Source of the DNA: Silene noctiflora
Taxonomy: Eukaryota; Streptophyta; Magnoliopsida; Caryophyllales; Caryophyllaceae
Assembly (NCBI GenBank): GCA_009801015.1
Contig: VHZZ01001300.1
Span: 32,885-53,041, forward strand
Reading direction: 5' to 3'
Length of the DNA: 20,157 nt
Of this stretch, positions 1 through 9,337 are shown in pieces. Each line of letters begins with the position of its first letter. The first letter of the stretch is position 1. The notes under the pieces were generated by a model. It was not told the DNA's origin. It saw only the letters and a list, made by a program, of their open reading frames with translations, and ran no database searches. The position numbers and the translations under genes are program-made.

Positions 1-373
1 ATTTTGTATGTAACATGTATGTATTGATTGCAACGGTTATTTTAAAGAAATTAAATCAACAAAACCCATGTTTTTTTGGTGGGGGACCACCTTTTTTTTT
101 TTTTTTTGAAAATCAAGAGCCAATAGAAACTCTCCAAATGACTTAGCTTTTATACTATGTAGATTAATATTTTAATATTTTAATATGTTTCTTCACTCGA
201 CTGTCATTTTGAGTTTGAGTAGTAGTTAGTGCACGAGTTTCTTTATACCTTATATTGAATCTCACTTATAAAATATCATGGTTAAACCTGTGATGTTTTA
301 ATTAAACTGGCACTAATACCTTGTTATGGCTGAGGTCCAATCAATATTTCCTAATAATTCCGCATATAATCAA
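1..373. other. Gene-free AT-rich intergenic sequence
   Basis: I see no coding region, RNA gene or structured repeat here. There is only a T-rich run at about 92-107 and generally AT-rich sequence. Confidence 0.6.
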
Positions 374-900
374 CTAGACATGGCAAACAGGTCGTGTCGT
401 GTCGTGTCATGTTCGTGTTCATGTCAACTTTAAACGGGTCACTATAACTTCAACCCTAACCCGACCCAATTACATAAACGGGTCATTTGTCTCAACCCTA
501 ACTCGACCCATTTAACTTTTCTATAACCCAACCCGACCTGTTTAACCCATTTATCTTTAAGCAGGTCATTTTTAACCCACTCAACCCGTTTAAGCCAATA
601 AATTAATAAAATAAACTCCGCTTTGTAGCCATATTATCCCAAAAATAACGAATGAAAATACTTATTTTTAAGTTGTTTTGTTGAATTATTGACTCAACCT
701 AAATATATTATGACACTTTTAAATAAATGTGTTATTCGTGTCGGGTTCGTGTCAAAAGAGCTCAACCCTAACCCGACCCATTTAAGTTTCGCGTCGTGTC
801 CGTGTCAACCCAATTACTTAAATGGGTCACAATGTCTTGACCCTAACCCGTTAATTTCGTATTGGGTTCGTGTCGTGTTTTCGAGTCGTGCCAATAATTG
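374..900. repeat. Degenerate CGTGTCGTG / GGGTC-type plant repeat element
   Basis: The block opens with GGTCGTGTCGTGTCGTGTC and closes with GTTCGTGTCGTGTTTTCGAG. Between them the pair AACCCTAACCCGACCC and (A)ACGGGTCA recurs at about 450-490, 495-515 and 760-785, with a weaker copy at 839-853. The segment AACCCAATTACATAAACGGG near 465 returns with two changes near 807 as AACCCAATTACTTAAATGGG. Such GGGTC/CGTGTC-rich non-coding elements are common transposon-derived repeats in plant genomes. I see no terminal repeats clean enough to assign a superfamily and no coding capacity. Boundaries are approximate. Confidence 0.6.
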
Positions 901-1143
901 CCGAAAACATTGATCTCGTGGTCCCTCCTTGTTAATAAGTTAATTAAATGTAACAAAGTGTTAAATTTACTATATTCGTTATCGTTGGGCTCGATTATTT
1001 GAACTTTTTGGGCTGAAATTTATTGAGACACAACTTATGGTGCACCCAATTCGTTATAAAAAGGCCGGGCCACATACCTTGCTCGCTGTCTGTTGCTTCT
1101 GTCTTACGGACTTTATTTTGTATTTCGCAATAGGATCGTCTTA
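901..1143. other. Gene-free intergenic sequence with an isolated TATA-like motif
   Basis: There is no supported gene. A good TATA-like string, TATAAAAAGG, sits at 1055-1064 and is followed by GC-richer sequence, but no reading frame of useful length or homology follows it. Confidence 0.5.
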
Positions 1144-1194
1144 TTTAAACTACCTTATACGGAGTACCAAGTAGAAACTATGAGGTAGTTTAAA
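1144..1194. repeat. 12-bp perfect inverted repeat at the MITE insertion site
   Basis: TTTAAACTACCT at 1144-1155 is matched by its exact reverse complement AGGTAGTTTAAA at 1183-1194, with a short spacer containing ACGGAGTA. The right arm overlaps the 9-bp target site of the neighbouring Mutator-like MITE. The hairpin therefore either pre-dates that insertion or marks a preferred target. Confidence 0.6.
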
Positions 1195-1713
1195 TTAGAG
1201 TTTTTTTGTCAAAAACTATCTAATATTTACCTCATTTTTATAAATATTACCTAAAGTTTCTACTTTTGCGATAAACTACTTAATATTTTTTTAACTTTTG
1301 TCAAACACTACCAAATTGAAATTCCAATCAAATTAGACAAAATTCTAAATCGAAAAACATTATTTTTTGCATATTACATACATTATTTAATGTACTTAAC
1401 CACCGCCAACTGTTTTGATTAGTTACTAACTTAGTTACTTCAATTTTTTTACTATAATTTTGACTAGTTTGGCTGAGATTGTGGCTAATTTGGACGAAAT
1501 GATGGCTAATTTGATTGACATTTTGATATGTTTGCCGGAAATTTAGTTAATTTGGCAAAAAGATTGTCGAATTTGCTCATTAATTTCAGTTTGGTAGTGT
1601 TCGACAAAAGGTAAAATAATAGGTAGTTTCTAGCAAAATTAAAAAATTTAGGTAGTATTTATGAAAGGAGGTAAATACTAGGTAATTTTTGACCAAAAAA
1701 ACTCTTTAAATTA
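1189..1713. mobile_element. Mutator-like MITE, 507 bp, with 9-bp target duplication
   Basis: The element proper is 1198-1704. It starts GAGTTTTTTTGTCAAAAACT and ends with the near-perfect reverse complement of that string. The inverted arms are long: left about 1198-1323 and right about 1582-1704 pair along essentially their full length with scattered mismatches, sharing TATTTACCTC, AAACTAC and CACTACCAAA-type blocks. The direct repeat TTTAAATTA flanks it exactly at 1189-1197 and 1705-1713. A 9-bp target duplication with long terminal inverted repeats is the hallmark of Mutator-like elements. No transposase frame is present, so it is a non-autonomous derivative. Confidence 0.88.
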
Positions 1714-2089
1714 TGTTGATATCTATATTAGTCATTATTGTATTTATATTGATTCTTTTTTTTTTTTCCCTTTTTTTACTTTATATTGGTATCGATCCAA
1801 TTACTTATGTCGTTCATTATTATAAAATTCAAATGCCATAATGGATTTGGAATTTGATGATTATTACATTTTACATTTGAGATTATTGTTATTGAGCTAA
1901 TCTTGCTCGTGATGATGTTCTCTGTAATAATTATTTGATTCAAGAACAATATTTTGATGCAGCCCATCCAAGCAATTTTTGTTTAAAAAAAAAAAAGCAT
2001 ATTAAGCGGGGGTTAGGGTCAAGCATAAACCCCCCTTACTTCTTTTTTAAAAAAAAAAAAAAAAACTTAAAACAACATTTAGGATAGTG
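1714..2089. other. Gene-free AT-rich intergenic sequence
   Basis: There are poly-T/poly-A runs (about 1756-1768, 1984-1996, 2045-2065) and no convincing gene. The short minus-strand frame at 1776-1967 has AT-driven composition and no family resemblance. Confidence 0.5.
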
Positions 2090-2690
2090 TGAGGACAGCC
2101 CAAAACTAGAGTTGTGCCGACCCAACACGGTCTTGTGGGTCGAAGTTCAGCAGTCCACCCTTCCCCTCGAGTTGGGCTAGTGATCACATTTCATAGGCTT
2201 GGCCCGGTTCAACACTAAAAAAATTAAAAACAAAGGGCCCAATCCCGCCTCGCCCGGACGAAACCAGCCCAACACCGGAACCCAATTTACATTCGACTCA
2301 ACTTATATAACCTGAATTGGAACCTGACTGTCCGATTAGTTTGATATGTCTAGTAGAGGTCTAAACCAACATGGTCTGCTTGTACCGACAGATTCCTTTT
2401 TTTTTTTCAATGGCTTGCAAGACCTGTGTTGGTCCGCCACACATATAGGCTAGTTTCAGGCTGACCCAACCCGATCCCTCACTCTTGCCGTGCATGTGCT
2501 GTTGACCCTCAGCCTCGCCCGGACCAACCCGTCCTGACTGGGCCCAGCGCACACCTCTACCCCAAACCAACTCGACGTACCCCGCCATATAGGCAAGCCG
2601 ATTAAGGGATCAGCCAAGAGAGCCTAACCAGCTTCAAACTAGCGTGGCTCGGCCTGGCTCGTGGCTCTTGTACTCTTGTCTAGGCCCTTC
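2090..2690. repeat. GC-rich GGCCC/GGCTC-type transposon remnant
   Basis: This segment is clearly richer in G+C than its surroundings and is built from short recurring motifs (CCCAAC, GGCCCGG, CGCCCGGAC at about 2250 and 2516, GGCTCGGCCTGGCTCG near 2646-2661). Such compositional islands are typical of degraded non-coding plant transposons. The 75-codon minus-strand frame inside it (2361-2588) is a by-product of the composition. Superfamily and exact ends cannot be given. Confidence 0.45.
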
Positions 2691-3162
2691 ATATATTGAT
2701 GACCACCACTCAAGTCCACAAGACACAAGTTAACTAGTCCTAAAAAATGGGAGCCAAGAACTAAAACAAACACAAAAAATACCACATCGTCACAACAAAG
2801 TACAGGTCACTGCTTTCGTGTACCTTAGAGAATCAAAGTATCAAACATGTGTCCCCTCAGGCCTCAACCGCCATTGATAGACCTTGTAATTTCCACATTT
2901 CTTACATTATTATACAGTCATACACTTTTTGGTTCAAATACAATCATATTCTCCATTCAATTTCTTCTACTTACATACATGTTAGTAATTTGACATAATT
3001 AGTCACCAAAATAATGGTAAAGTTCATGCCTTTTTTCTTCTTCCATTTTTTTCAATATTCCAATCAATTTTTGATTTATTTTCATGTTTTAGCTTTCTGG
3101 GTATCAATTTTTTCTTCGATTAAATTTACCCTTTTGTTGTTTTGTTGTACAGAAGGAATAAA
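2691..3162 (+). promoter_or_regulatory. Promoter and 5' leader of the mitochondrial carrier gene
   Basis: The space upstream of the carrier start codon becomes pyrimidine/AT-rich, as plant leaders do. No single TATA box is convincing, so I place no transcription start. A possible leader intron is visible: the strong donor-like ATG|GTAAAG at 3014-3019 and the T-rich tract plus TTGTACAG acceptor ending at 3152 would remove 3017-3152, ten bases before the coding start. If that intron is retained, the ATG at 3014 opens a frame that overlaps the carrier start out of frame. Confidence 0.4.
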
Positions 3163-6100
3163 ATGGTGGAATCTTCTTCTTCTTCATCAATATCACCATG
3201 TTCTTCAACCCCTTTGAAGAACAATAACAATAATAATAACAATAATAATCATAGAAATAGAAATAGTTTTGTTGCGAATGCGCTTTCTGCAGCAGGTGCT
3301 GCATTCCTGTCAGCTGTTCTTGTTAACCCTCTTGATGTTGCCAAGGTTTGATGTTGCTTCTACCCTTTTTGAAATTTCTGTTTTTTATTTGGTGAATTGG
3401 TATTTCCGATGATGTTTTCTGCCTCGGCATAGTTTTAACACAAATTCCTATTTAAGACGGACATACCCGTTTAAACAATAAAACGGGTGGACATACCCGT
3501 TAAACAATAAAACGGGTCAAATAGAGGGATTAGACAAAAAGCTTGTCCATCTACTTGTATGTTGTAGACACCCAAGGTGTGACCGCATTTTACCTCATTT
3601 TGAGGTGATATTAGCTGGATTATGCCGGCCAACCGATACCCGGACTGAAACCAAAATTTTATACCGTGCCTCATGGCTTATAGTTATAAGGCGTGACTGC
3701 ATTTTGAGGTGATATTAGCTGTATTTACTTATAGGCCGCGACAACTGATACCAGGCAGTGGCGGAGCCAATCTTTCACATTTTTCATTGTCTAGCGGGGT
3801 GAACTCTCCCTGCTAGCCCCCCTAAATCCGTCACTGATACCAGGAATGAAAACCAAGATTTAATTCTGTGCCTCATGGCTTCTAGTGTCGTCGTTATGGC
3901 ATTTTATTTCGATTGGTTAAACAAAAGTGTGCAAAGAGAGTTGGTTGTTGTTTAATTGCAATTGTGGGAGGTTTATTGGTTGTGCAAGTCCATGATTTTA
4001 CGGAGTAGATGTTGTTCTAGTAGGCAAGCTCTTGGTGTGTGCAAGGCTTGTCGAGACTTGGTTTTGGAGTCTATTATATTCCGTAGTAGATTTGTCTCCA
4101 AAAATTGTACGCTTCATACAGTTATACATGACGCCACGCCCCTACTTTACACCTTGGTCATGGGTCCTGCTCGGGTCATTCTTGGAACTGTCATAGGTTT
4201 TCGTCTATGACAGGGTAAAAGTGTCACATGTGCGCGACATTTTCTTTACAGTCGAGTGTTGCTTCAGTGTAAGAAACAAAAAAATTTAGTGAGCCATTTT
4301 GTCTTGTCAGATTAAAAAGTGTAATAATTTGATTAACTGTGATGCTCAGCCTGATGTAGCCTGGTGGTTTAGCACCTTGTTGAGTCGTTGGTGTTATGCT
4401 GTGTGATTGTCTTATTTGAGTTTAGCCGACAATCTTAGATGGGTTATGTATATATGAAGGGTTTTTTTCATGAACGAAATGATACACTGGTACTCGTAGC
4501 ATACATAATACTGATACTGTGATACTCGTAGTTTCGTAGTATATTTACATATTTGCTATTTACATATTTGCTCTGCTTCAACTTTCAATGAATCACAGAA
4601 TCAGCCCCATTGTTTTTCTTTCTATTAAAAGAAAAGAAAGAAATGATGGTTAATCATTGAAATGGATGGGGAAATTAGATAGTTCGAGCTCATAGTTCTA
4701 TTTTCACAGAAGATGTTACGCTGGATTGAATAAACGTGAATTATATTACGCGTGGTATGTGTGATAGGTTAGCCCATAAATAGTAAATGGATAGTTTGAT
4801 GTATATGATGAAGACATAAGTTTTAATGTGCTTTTTCGGAGTTCTTTCTTTCAAATATTTCATTTATTGGGTTATTTTTCCCATCCTTTTCGCACTTGGG
4901 TTGATCATTTATGCACCATGTGGCATCCTTTAAAGCTTATTGAATATGTTCTTGTTGTTTTATTTTGAGCCTGCTACTTCTGACTTCCGAGTGTGTTTCT
5001 GAACGGCAATTTTTCCTGTCAGTGCAGACAAGGTTGCAAGCTCAAGCTGCAGGAGCTCCGTATGCTCATCCATTAAGCAATGCCTTGAGTCGGATGGCAT
5101 TCTTCGGTCCAACAATGGTATGCATATGATTATGAATGTGTTGTGTGAAAGTATGGTTATCGATTTTTTTTTTTTTTTTTAATTCTCATTTAATTGGTCA
5201 TGCTGTTTCTGTCTATTCCTTGACAGATGTTTGCCGACTTAAGGTGTTCACCCACATGCGCGCGAGCTGGAATTCAAGGAACAGTGTCTATATGCCCACC
5301 TGACTGTTTTCATTACAAAGGAACGTTAGATGCACTCTACAAAATTATTAGACAGGTAGGGGGCCGTACAAGCTGCTCATCTATTTACTGTTCTTAATCG
5401 TAACGACATACCAAATTGTATAACATGTCTGTGATGATAGTTTGCGTTTAGTCCGCCATATATTCACTCATCTTTTTATCTGTGTTCTGGTTTCCTGCCA
5501 AAGTCAGTTTTTATAGCGCTGAGAACCATGATGAGGTTTGGCTGAGCATTAGTCGCTTGCTGTTGATTAATCTGTTACATATGAGCCTTGATGAGCTCTT
5601 AGTTTTTCTTAGCTTTCAGAGTAGTCAAATATGCTTTATTTATCTAACTTTCCTTGTTGGTATATTTTTGAATGAATCGAATTAAAAGTGTAGAGCTATG
5701 CAGGAAGGAGTCGCACGACTATGGCGAGGAACAAATGCTGGCCTCGCATTGGCAATACCAATGGTAACTTCCAGAGAAATTATGGACGTGATTTTCTCGT
5801 ATATGTAATATGCTCGTTGTTTTGTTAATTTATGCATTTAGTTGTTCTATGTATTTCCCTTCAGGTAGGAATTTATCTTCCTTTCTATGATGTATTCCGA
5901 AATCGTATGGAGGAATTAGCTGCTGAAAGATTGCCAAGTATGAAGCCATATGTGCCCCTTGTTGCTGGCGCTTTAGCTCGCTCGCTCGCTTGCACCACAT
6001 GTTATCCTATTGAACTCGCCCGAACACGGATGCAGGTGCTTCTCTTCTCTGTCTGTTTAAGATTGATATGAACCTAGTAATGTTAACCTATTTTTATTTG

Positions 6101-7677
6101 TAGGTAGGTGTTTTGTGAAGGATTGAATAATAGCATGCTAATTTTTCTCTACACCAAATATTGCATGTTAGGCATTTAAGGAGTCCGGAAAAAAGCCCCC
6201 TGGTGTAGTGAAGACCCTTATCGGGGTTGTTTCTAATGGCAATACGACAACAAGCCTCCACAGTTTATGTGAGTTTATCCTTCTTCACTCCTTGTAATGC
6301 ATGACTGCAGCATTTCAGTTACTTAACTCTTGGGTCTGCACATCCTTTTTTTTTTTAAGCACAAACATTTTAAGGTTTTAACTTTTAACTGGGAAACACG
6401 CTGTACAAGCCAATAGCGCCGAGCTCTCTTGTGTAAATGTGTTCTATAAATTGTTTCTAGATTTATCAATTTCACTCTTAGGAGCTGAGACCTTTTTGGC
6501 AACGTGATGAATCGAATGTGTAGTGAAAGTTTTTTTTAGATCTTGCATATATGTTCATTCTTAGAAAATCCAGTTCTAAGCACTTGACGTGTTATCTCCT
6601 TTGCACAGTGCCAAATTTCCGCTTTCTTTGGACTGGTCTTGGAGTACAGCTTGCTCGTGATGTTCCCTACTCAGCTATGTGTTGGTCAATCCTCGAACCT
6701 GTAAGATGTTCGATTTCAGTAAATTTGCCAAGGTGCCTTCCTTGTTTGTGTTTATTCATGTGAGGGTGCTTCCAAATTCCGATTTCAGTGCCCTCCAGTT
6801 GTGGGAGACTTATTTTAAGTTGTATGATTACTGTAGTGATGCTGTTCTTATTATCTTGTAGATGAGGTCGAAACTTATGACCCAAGTTGGAGACGGAGCA
6901 AGTGTTCTCACTGTCCTCGGTTCAAATTTTACTGCGGGATTTATTGCCGGAAGCCTTGCTGCAGGGGCAACATGCCCCTTGGATGTCGCAAGGACACGTC
7001 GACAAATAGAGGTTGACTTGAAGTTAAACCATTTCTGTGCTGCTTATGACAAACGATTGCATTCTTTTGTACTAATTACTTGATTTAAGGATACTCTGCT
7101 AGTCTTTTTGTTGCCTAAATACGATTTGTGTTGATTACAGAAGGATCCTCTCAGGGCACTGAAGATGACTACGAGGCAGACACTGGTGGAGATCTGGAGG
7201 TATATACTTGAAAATCTCTGGATAAATCTATTGTGCTATTTTACGCGGTAATCGCTTGATTGTCCATTCTATAAAATCATTCTGAGGACCTATATGGTTG
7301 AATCGTAACCCAAACATCTGAAGCTTTCGTCTTCTTAATTTTTCTGATTGGTCCTTGCTCCCTGAGAGGTACTGTTTGAATATTTCATATTACACTGTAC
7401 CCTGAGGGAGCGGTGTTTGAGTATTTATCCTCGTCTGAAGATGCATACTTGAATTTGGCGTTATCTGACCACCAGTCATAATTATGGTAAAAGTAGTATT
7501 TTGAACATGCACGACGTATATCTAATGGACCTATTCTCATGCAACAGGGATGGAGGATTGAAGGGTTTATTTGCCGGAGCTGGGCCTCGTATAGCTCGTG
7601 CAGGCCCATCAGTCGGGATTGTGGTTTCGTTCTACGAAGTTGTAAAATATGTGTTGCAAACTAGGTTCAGTTCATAA
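3163..7677 (+). CDS. MTM1: Mitochondrial carrier family protein, MTM1/SLC25A39-40 type
   Basis: Ten exons: 3163-3345, 5028-5117, 5227-5355, 5704-5763, 5865-6035, 6172-6268, 6609-6700, 6862-7011, 7141-7199 and 7548-7677. They join in frame with GT-AG introns into 386 aa, close to the roughly 410 aa of Arabidopsis MTM1. The three mitochondrial-carrier signatures are intact: PLDVAK at residues 56-61, PIELAR at 202-207 and PLDVAR at 313-318. Each lies at the end of an odd-numbered transmembrane helix of the six-helix fold. The first matrix loop has four cysteines, C98, C102, C114 and C118. The C-terminus (GPSVGIVVSFYEVVKYVL) is the usual MTM1 ending. The family sits in the inner mitochondrial membrane: mammalian SLC25A39 imports glutathione, and yeast and Arabidopsis MTM1 are needed for manganese SOD activation and iron/manganese balance. 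The N-terminus is low-complexity (six Ser, then ten Asn). The start is the first ATG in frame. Introns 1 (1.68 kb), 3, 6 and 9 are the longest. Transport specificity is inferred from the family. Confidence 0.93.
3216..3264 (+). repeat. AAY trinucleotide tract coding poly-asparagine in carrier exon 1
   Basis: A run of AAC/AAT codons encodes ten consecutive Asn, followed by short GAAATA-type repeats (HRNRN). It lies before the first transmembrane helix of the carrier. Tracts like this commonly vary in length between alleles. Confidence 0.75.
3459..3518. repeat. 30-bp tandem duplication in carrier intron 1
   Basis: GGACATACCCGTTTAAACAA at 3459 is repeated at 3489 as GGACATACCCGTTAAACAAT, each copy continuing into TAAAACGGGT. 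This gives two adjacent units of about 30 bp. Each unit also has an internal ACCCGTTT/AAACGGGT palindrome. Confidence 0.8.
3577..3884. repeat. Diverged tandem duplication in carrier intron 1, second copy split by a MITE
   Basis: Copy 1 is about 3577-3683 and copy 2 about 3690-3884. Shared landmarks in order are GTGAC(C/T)GCATTTT, TTTTGAGGTGATATTAGCTG, the CCGATACC/CTGATACC stretch with GGA(C/A)TGAAA, and GTGCCTCATGGCTT. Copy 2 is longer because an 81-bp hAT-type MITE and its 8-bp target duplication lie inside it. The duplication therefore came before the insertion. Confidence 0.8.
3748..3844. mobile_element. 81-bp hAT-like MITE with 8-bp target duplication
   Basis: The element is 3756-3836. 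It begins CAGTGGCGGAGCC and ends ATCCGTCACTG, whose reverse complement CAGTGACGGAT matches the start. The direct repeat ATACCAGG occurs exactly at 3748-3755 and 3837-3844. An 8-bp target duplication with CAGTG-type ends fits the hAT superfamily. It sits in intron 1 of the carrier gene and has no coding capacity. Confidence 0.87.
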
Positions 7678-9100
7678 TTAGACTGCAGGCTAACTGTACA
7701 AGTGTAGACTTAGACTTTAGAGATTAAATTCGTCCAAGTTATGAATAAGGTTGCTCGTAAAGGAGGAACTCACAGTGCAGGAATTAGTCATACCAGATTT
7801 TGATTGTTTATTTGGTCTGTTTCCCAACTCTGAACCACGATTTTGTAGTGACTAACCAATATGTACACCGTACAGTTTTGTCCGAGGGCTTGCCTGAGCT
7901 CAGGTTGTATTTGACTATTTGATTGCTTATGTACGACGTCAATTTATCACAACATTTTCTTGCATAGATGTCGGTTAGTTTAACTAGTACTCCGTAAATT
8001 CATGGTGGCTATACTATTATCTACGTTTGCGCATGTGGCCTTTTGCATCTAAAAACAAAAAGTTGCGCTGTTGAAGGTTAACCTATGGCACTCTCAATTG
8101 TTATTCCAGTGGAGAATTATGTGGGAATTATATAAAGATGGAACAGGAATAGGGGATGCAAGACGGGAAAACCTGTAGTTTGATACGGCTGCTTGTGGTT
8201 TGCGATTTTGTTAGCTAGCTAGTGCCAGCATACCGAAATGGTTTCATTCAGTGTTAAATTGTGAGTCATGGTCCGAGTTAGAAAACAAAACCATTAGTAG
8301 AAAGGCTTCGACATATGAAATGATATCTTGGTTCGAGAATGATGGGTGATGAGAATGCTCATGCAGTCATGCTCCTACCAACTAGAAAGCAAAGGCTACT
8401 TAAAATGAGGTAGAACAAAAGATAAAAACTTGGGATGGGTCTACCTAATGTCTTCAGTACACGGAGAAATTGTCCTAATTGTCGGTAGGGGATACTCCTG
8501 GTTAACAAAAAAAGAAAAAAAAAAAAAGAATGAGATAGAATGATAGAAAGAATAATGGCCGGGGCAAAATATATTGAAAGTATACTAGTAGAGTCCGACG
8601 GCATATTGTAATTTGTGACAGTAGTTCCAGACATTCATTAATCTTTTCTAAGCTCTGAAAAATCAATTATCAGACACTATAATCTCATTTATCAGATAAT
8701 GATGATTCCTTTAATAAGATTTGATCATCAAACATGCTACTCGTATTAAAATCTCCCTGACGTTCTTTCATTTAACGTTATCTGCTATTTAAAATATGTT
8801 TGTGTTAATTGCCAAACAGGCCTAATATAAACCTTGCATGACCTTTTATGCGGTGGCCGAGCAGTGTTTGCTACGGCCACAAGCCACAACCGTGATGGAG
8901 TAACAATTGGATGCCGATGAGGCAGTGAGAGCTCAACGGTGATGGAGTAACAATAGAAAAACTCTTGACATCTGAAAAAGGGAGCATATGGACCGAGGAT
9001 GAACATGATTTTTCCTACCGAATTAACATTGCCAAAGAGAGACGATGTTCAAGAACGGTCGATGCATAAAGAGAGAAAAATTATGTGAATATGATCTCAA
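7678..9100. other. Intergenic region: carrier 3' flank and AG-peptide 3' flank (convergent genes)
   Basis: The carrier gene (+) and the AG-peptide gene (-) converge here, so both 3' ends lie in or next to this stretch. I see no additional gene. Weak polyadenylation-like AATAAG occurs at 7743-7748. A TACTCCGTA fragment is at about 7988. The string GTGATGGAGTAACAAT occurs twice (about 8891 and 8940), a short direct repeat. The minus-strand frames at 8359-8634 and 8785-9006 have no recognisable domain. Confidence 0.5.
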
Positions 9101-9337
9101 CAAATGTTCATCTCATCCAAATTTCCGACATACATCATTGTCAAAAAAAAACCAAATACACCTCTTCCTACTCCCAAATAATCACACAACTATCGCATCC
9201 ATTAATTGACGAAATTAGCAAAAGTAACGCTATTCCATTTTCAGAATACGATTAAAGAAAAAGACACAAAAAAGGAACACACGTCTTGGATGGTGGTGGT
9301 AATACTCCTAGCTAGCGAGGCCTCCATAGCCGCAAGC

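Noticed and set aside
1055..1130. TATAAAAAGG motif followed by GC-richer sequence, possibly a promoter
   Set aside because: No coding frame or recognisable transcript start follows, and the region is bordered by transposons. A chance match or relic is more likely.
2361..2588. 75-codon minus-strand frame rich in Gly and Trp
   Set aside because: It lies in a GC-rich transposon remnant and its composition reflects the GGCCC motifs. There is no family resemblance or gene context.
3104..3304. Minus-strand frame rich in Tyr and Cys
   Set aside because: It is the reverse shadow of the AAY/TCT repeats in carrier exon 1.
3956..4210. 84-codon plus-strand frame in carrier intron 1
   Set aside because: It is within an intron proven by frame-consistent exons on both sides and shows no domain. 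It may be old repeat debris.
8359..9006. Minus-strand frames of 91 and 73 codons between the convergent genes
   Set aside because: The hydrophobic stretch in the first comes from an A-rich run (TTTTTT codons as Phe). Neither shows conserved motifs, splice partners or a promoter.
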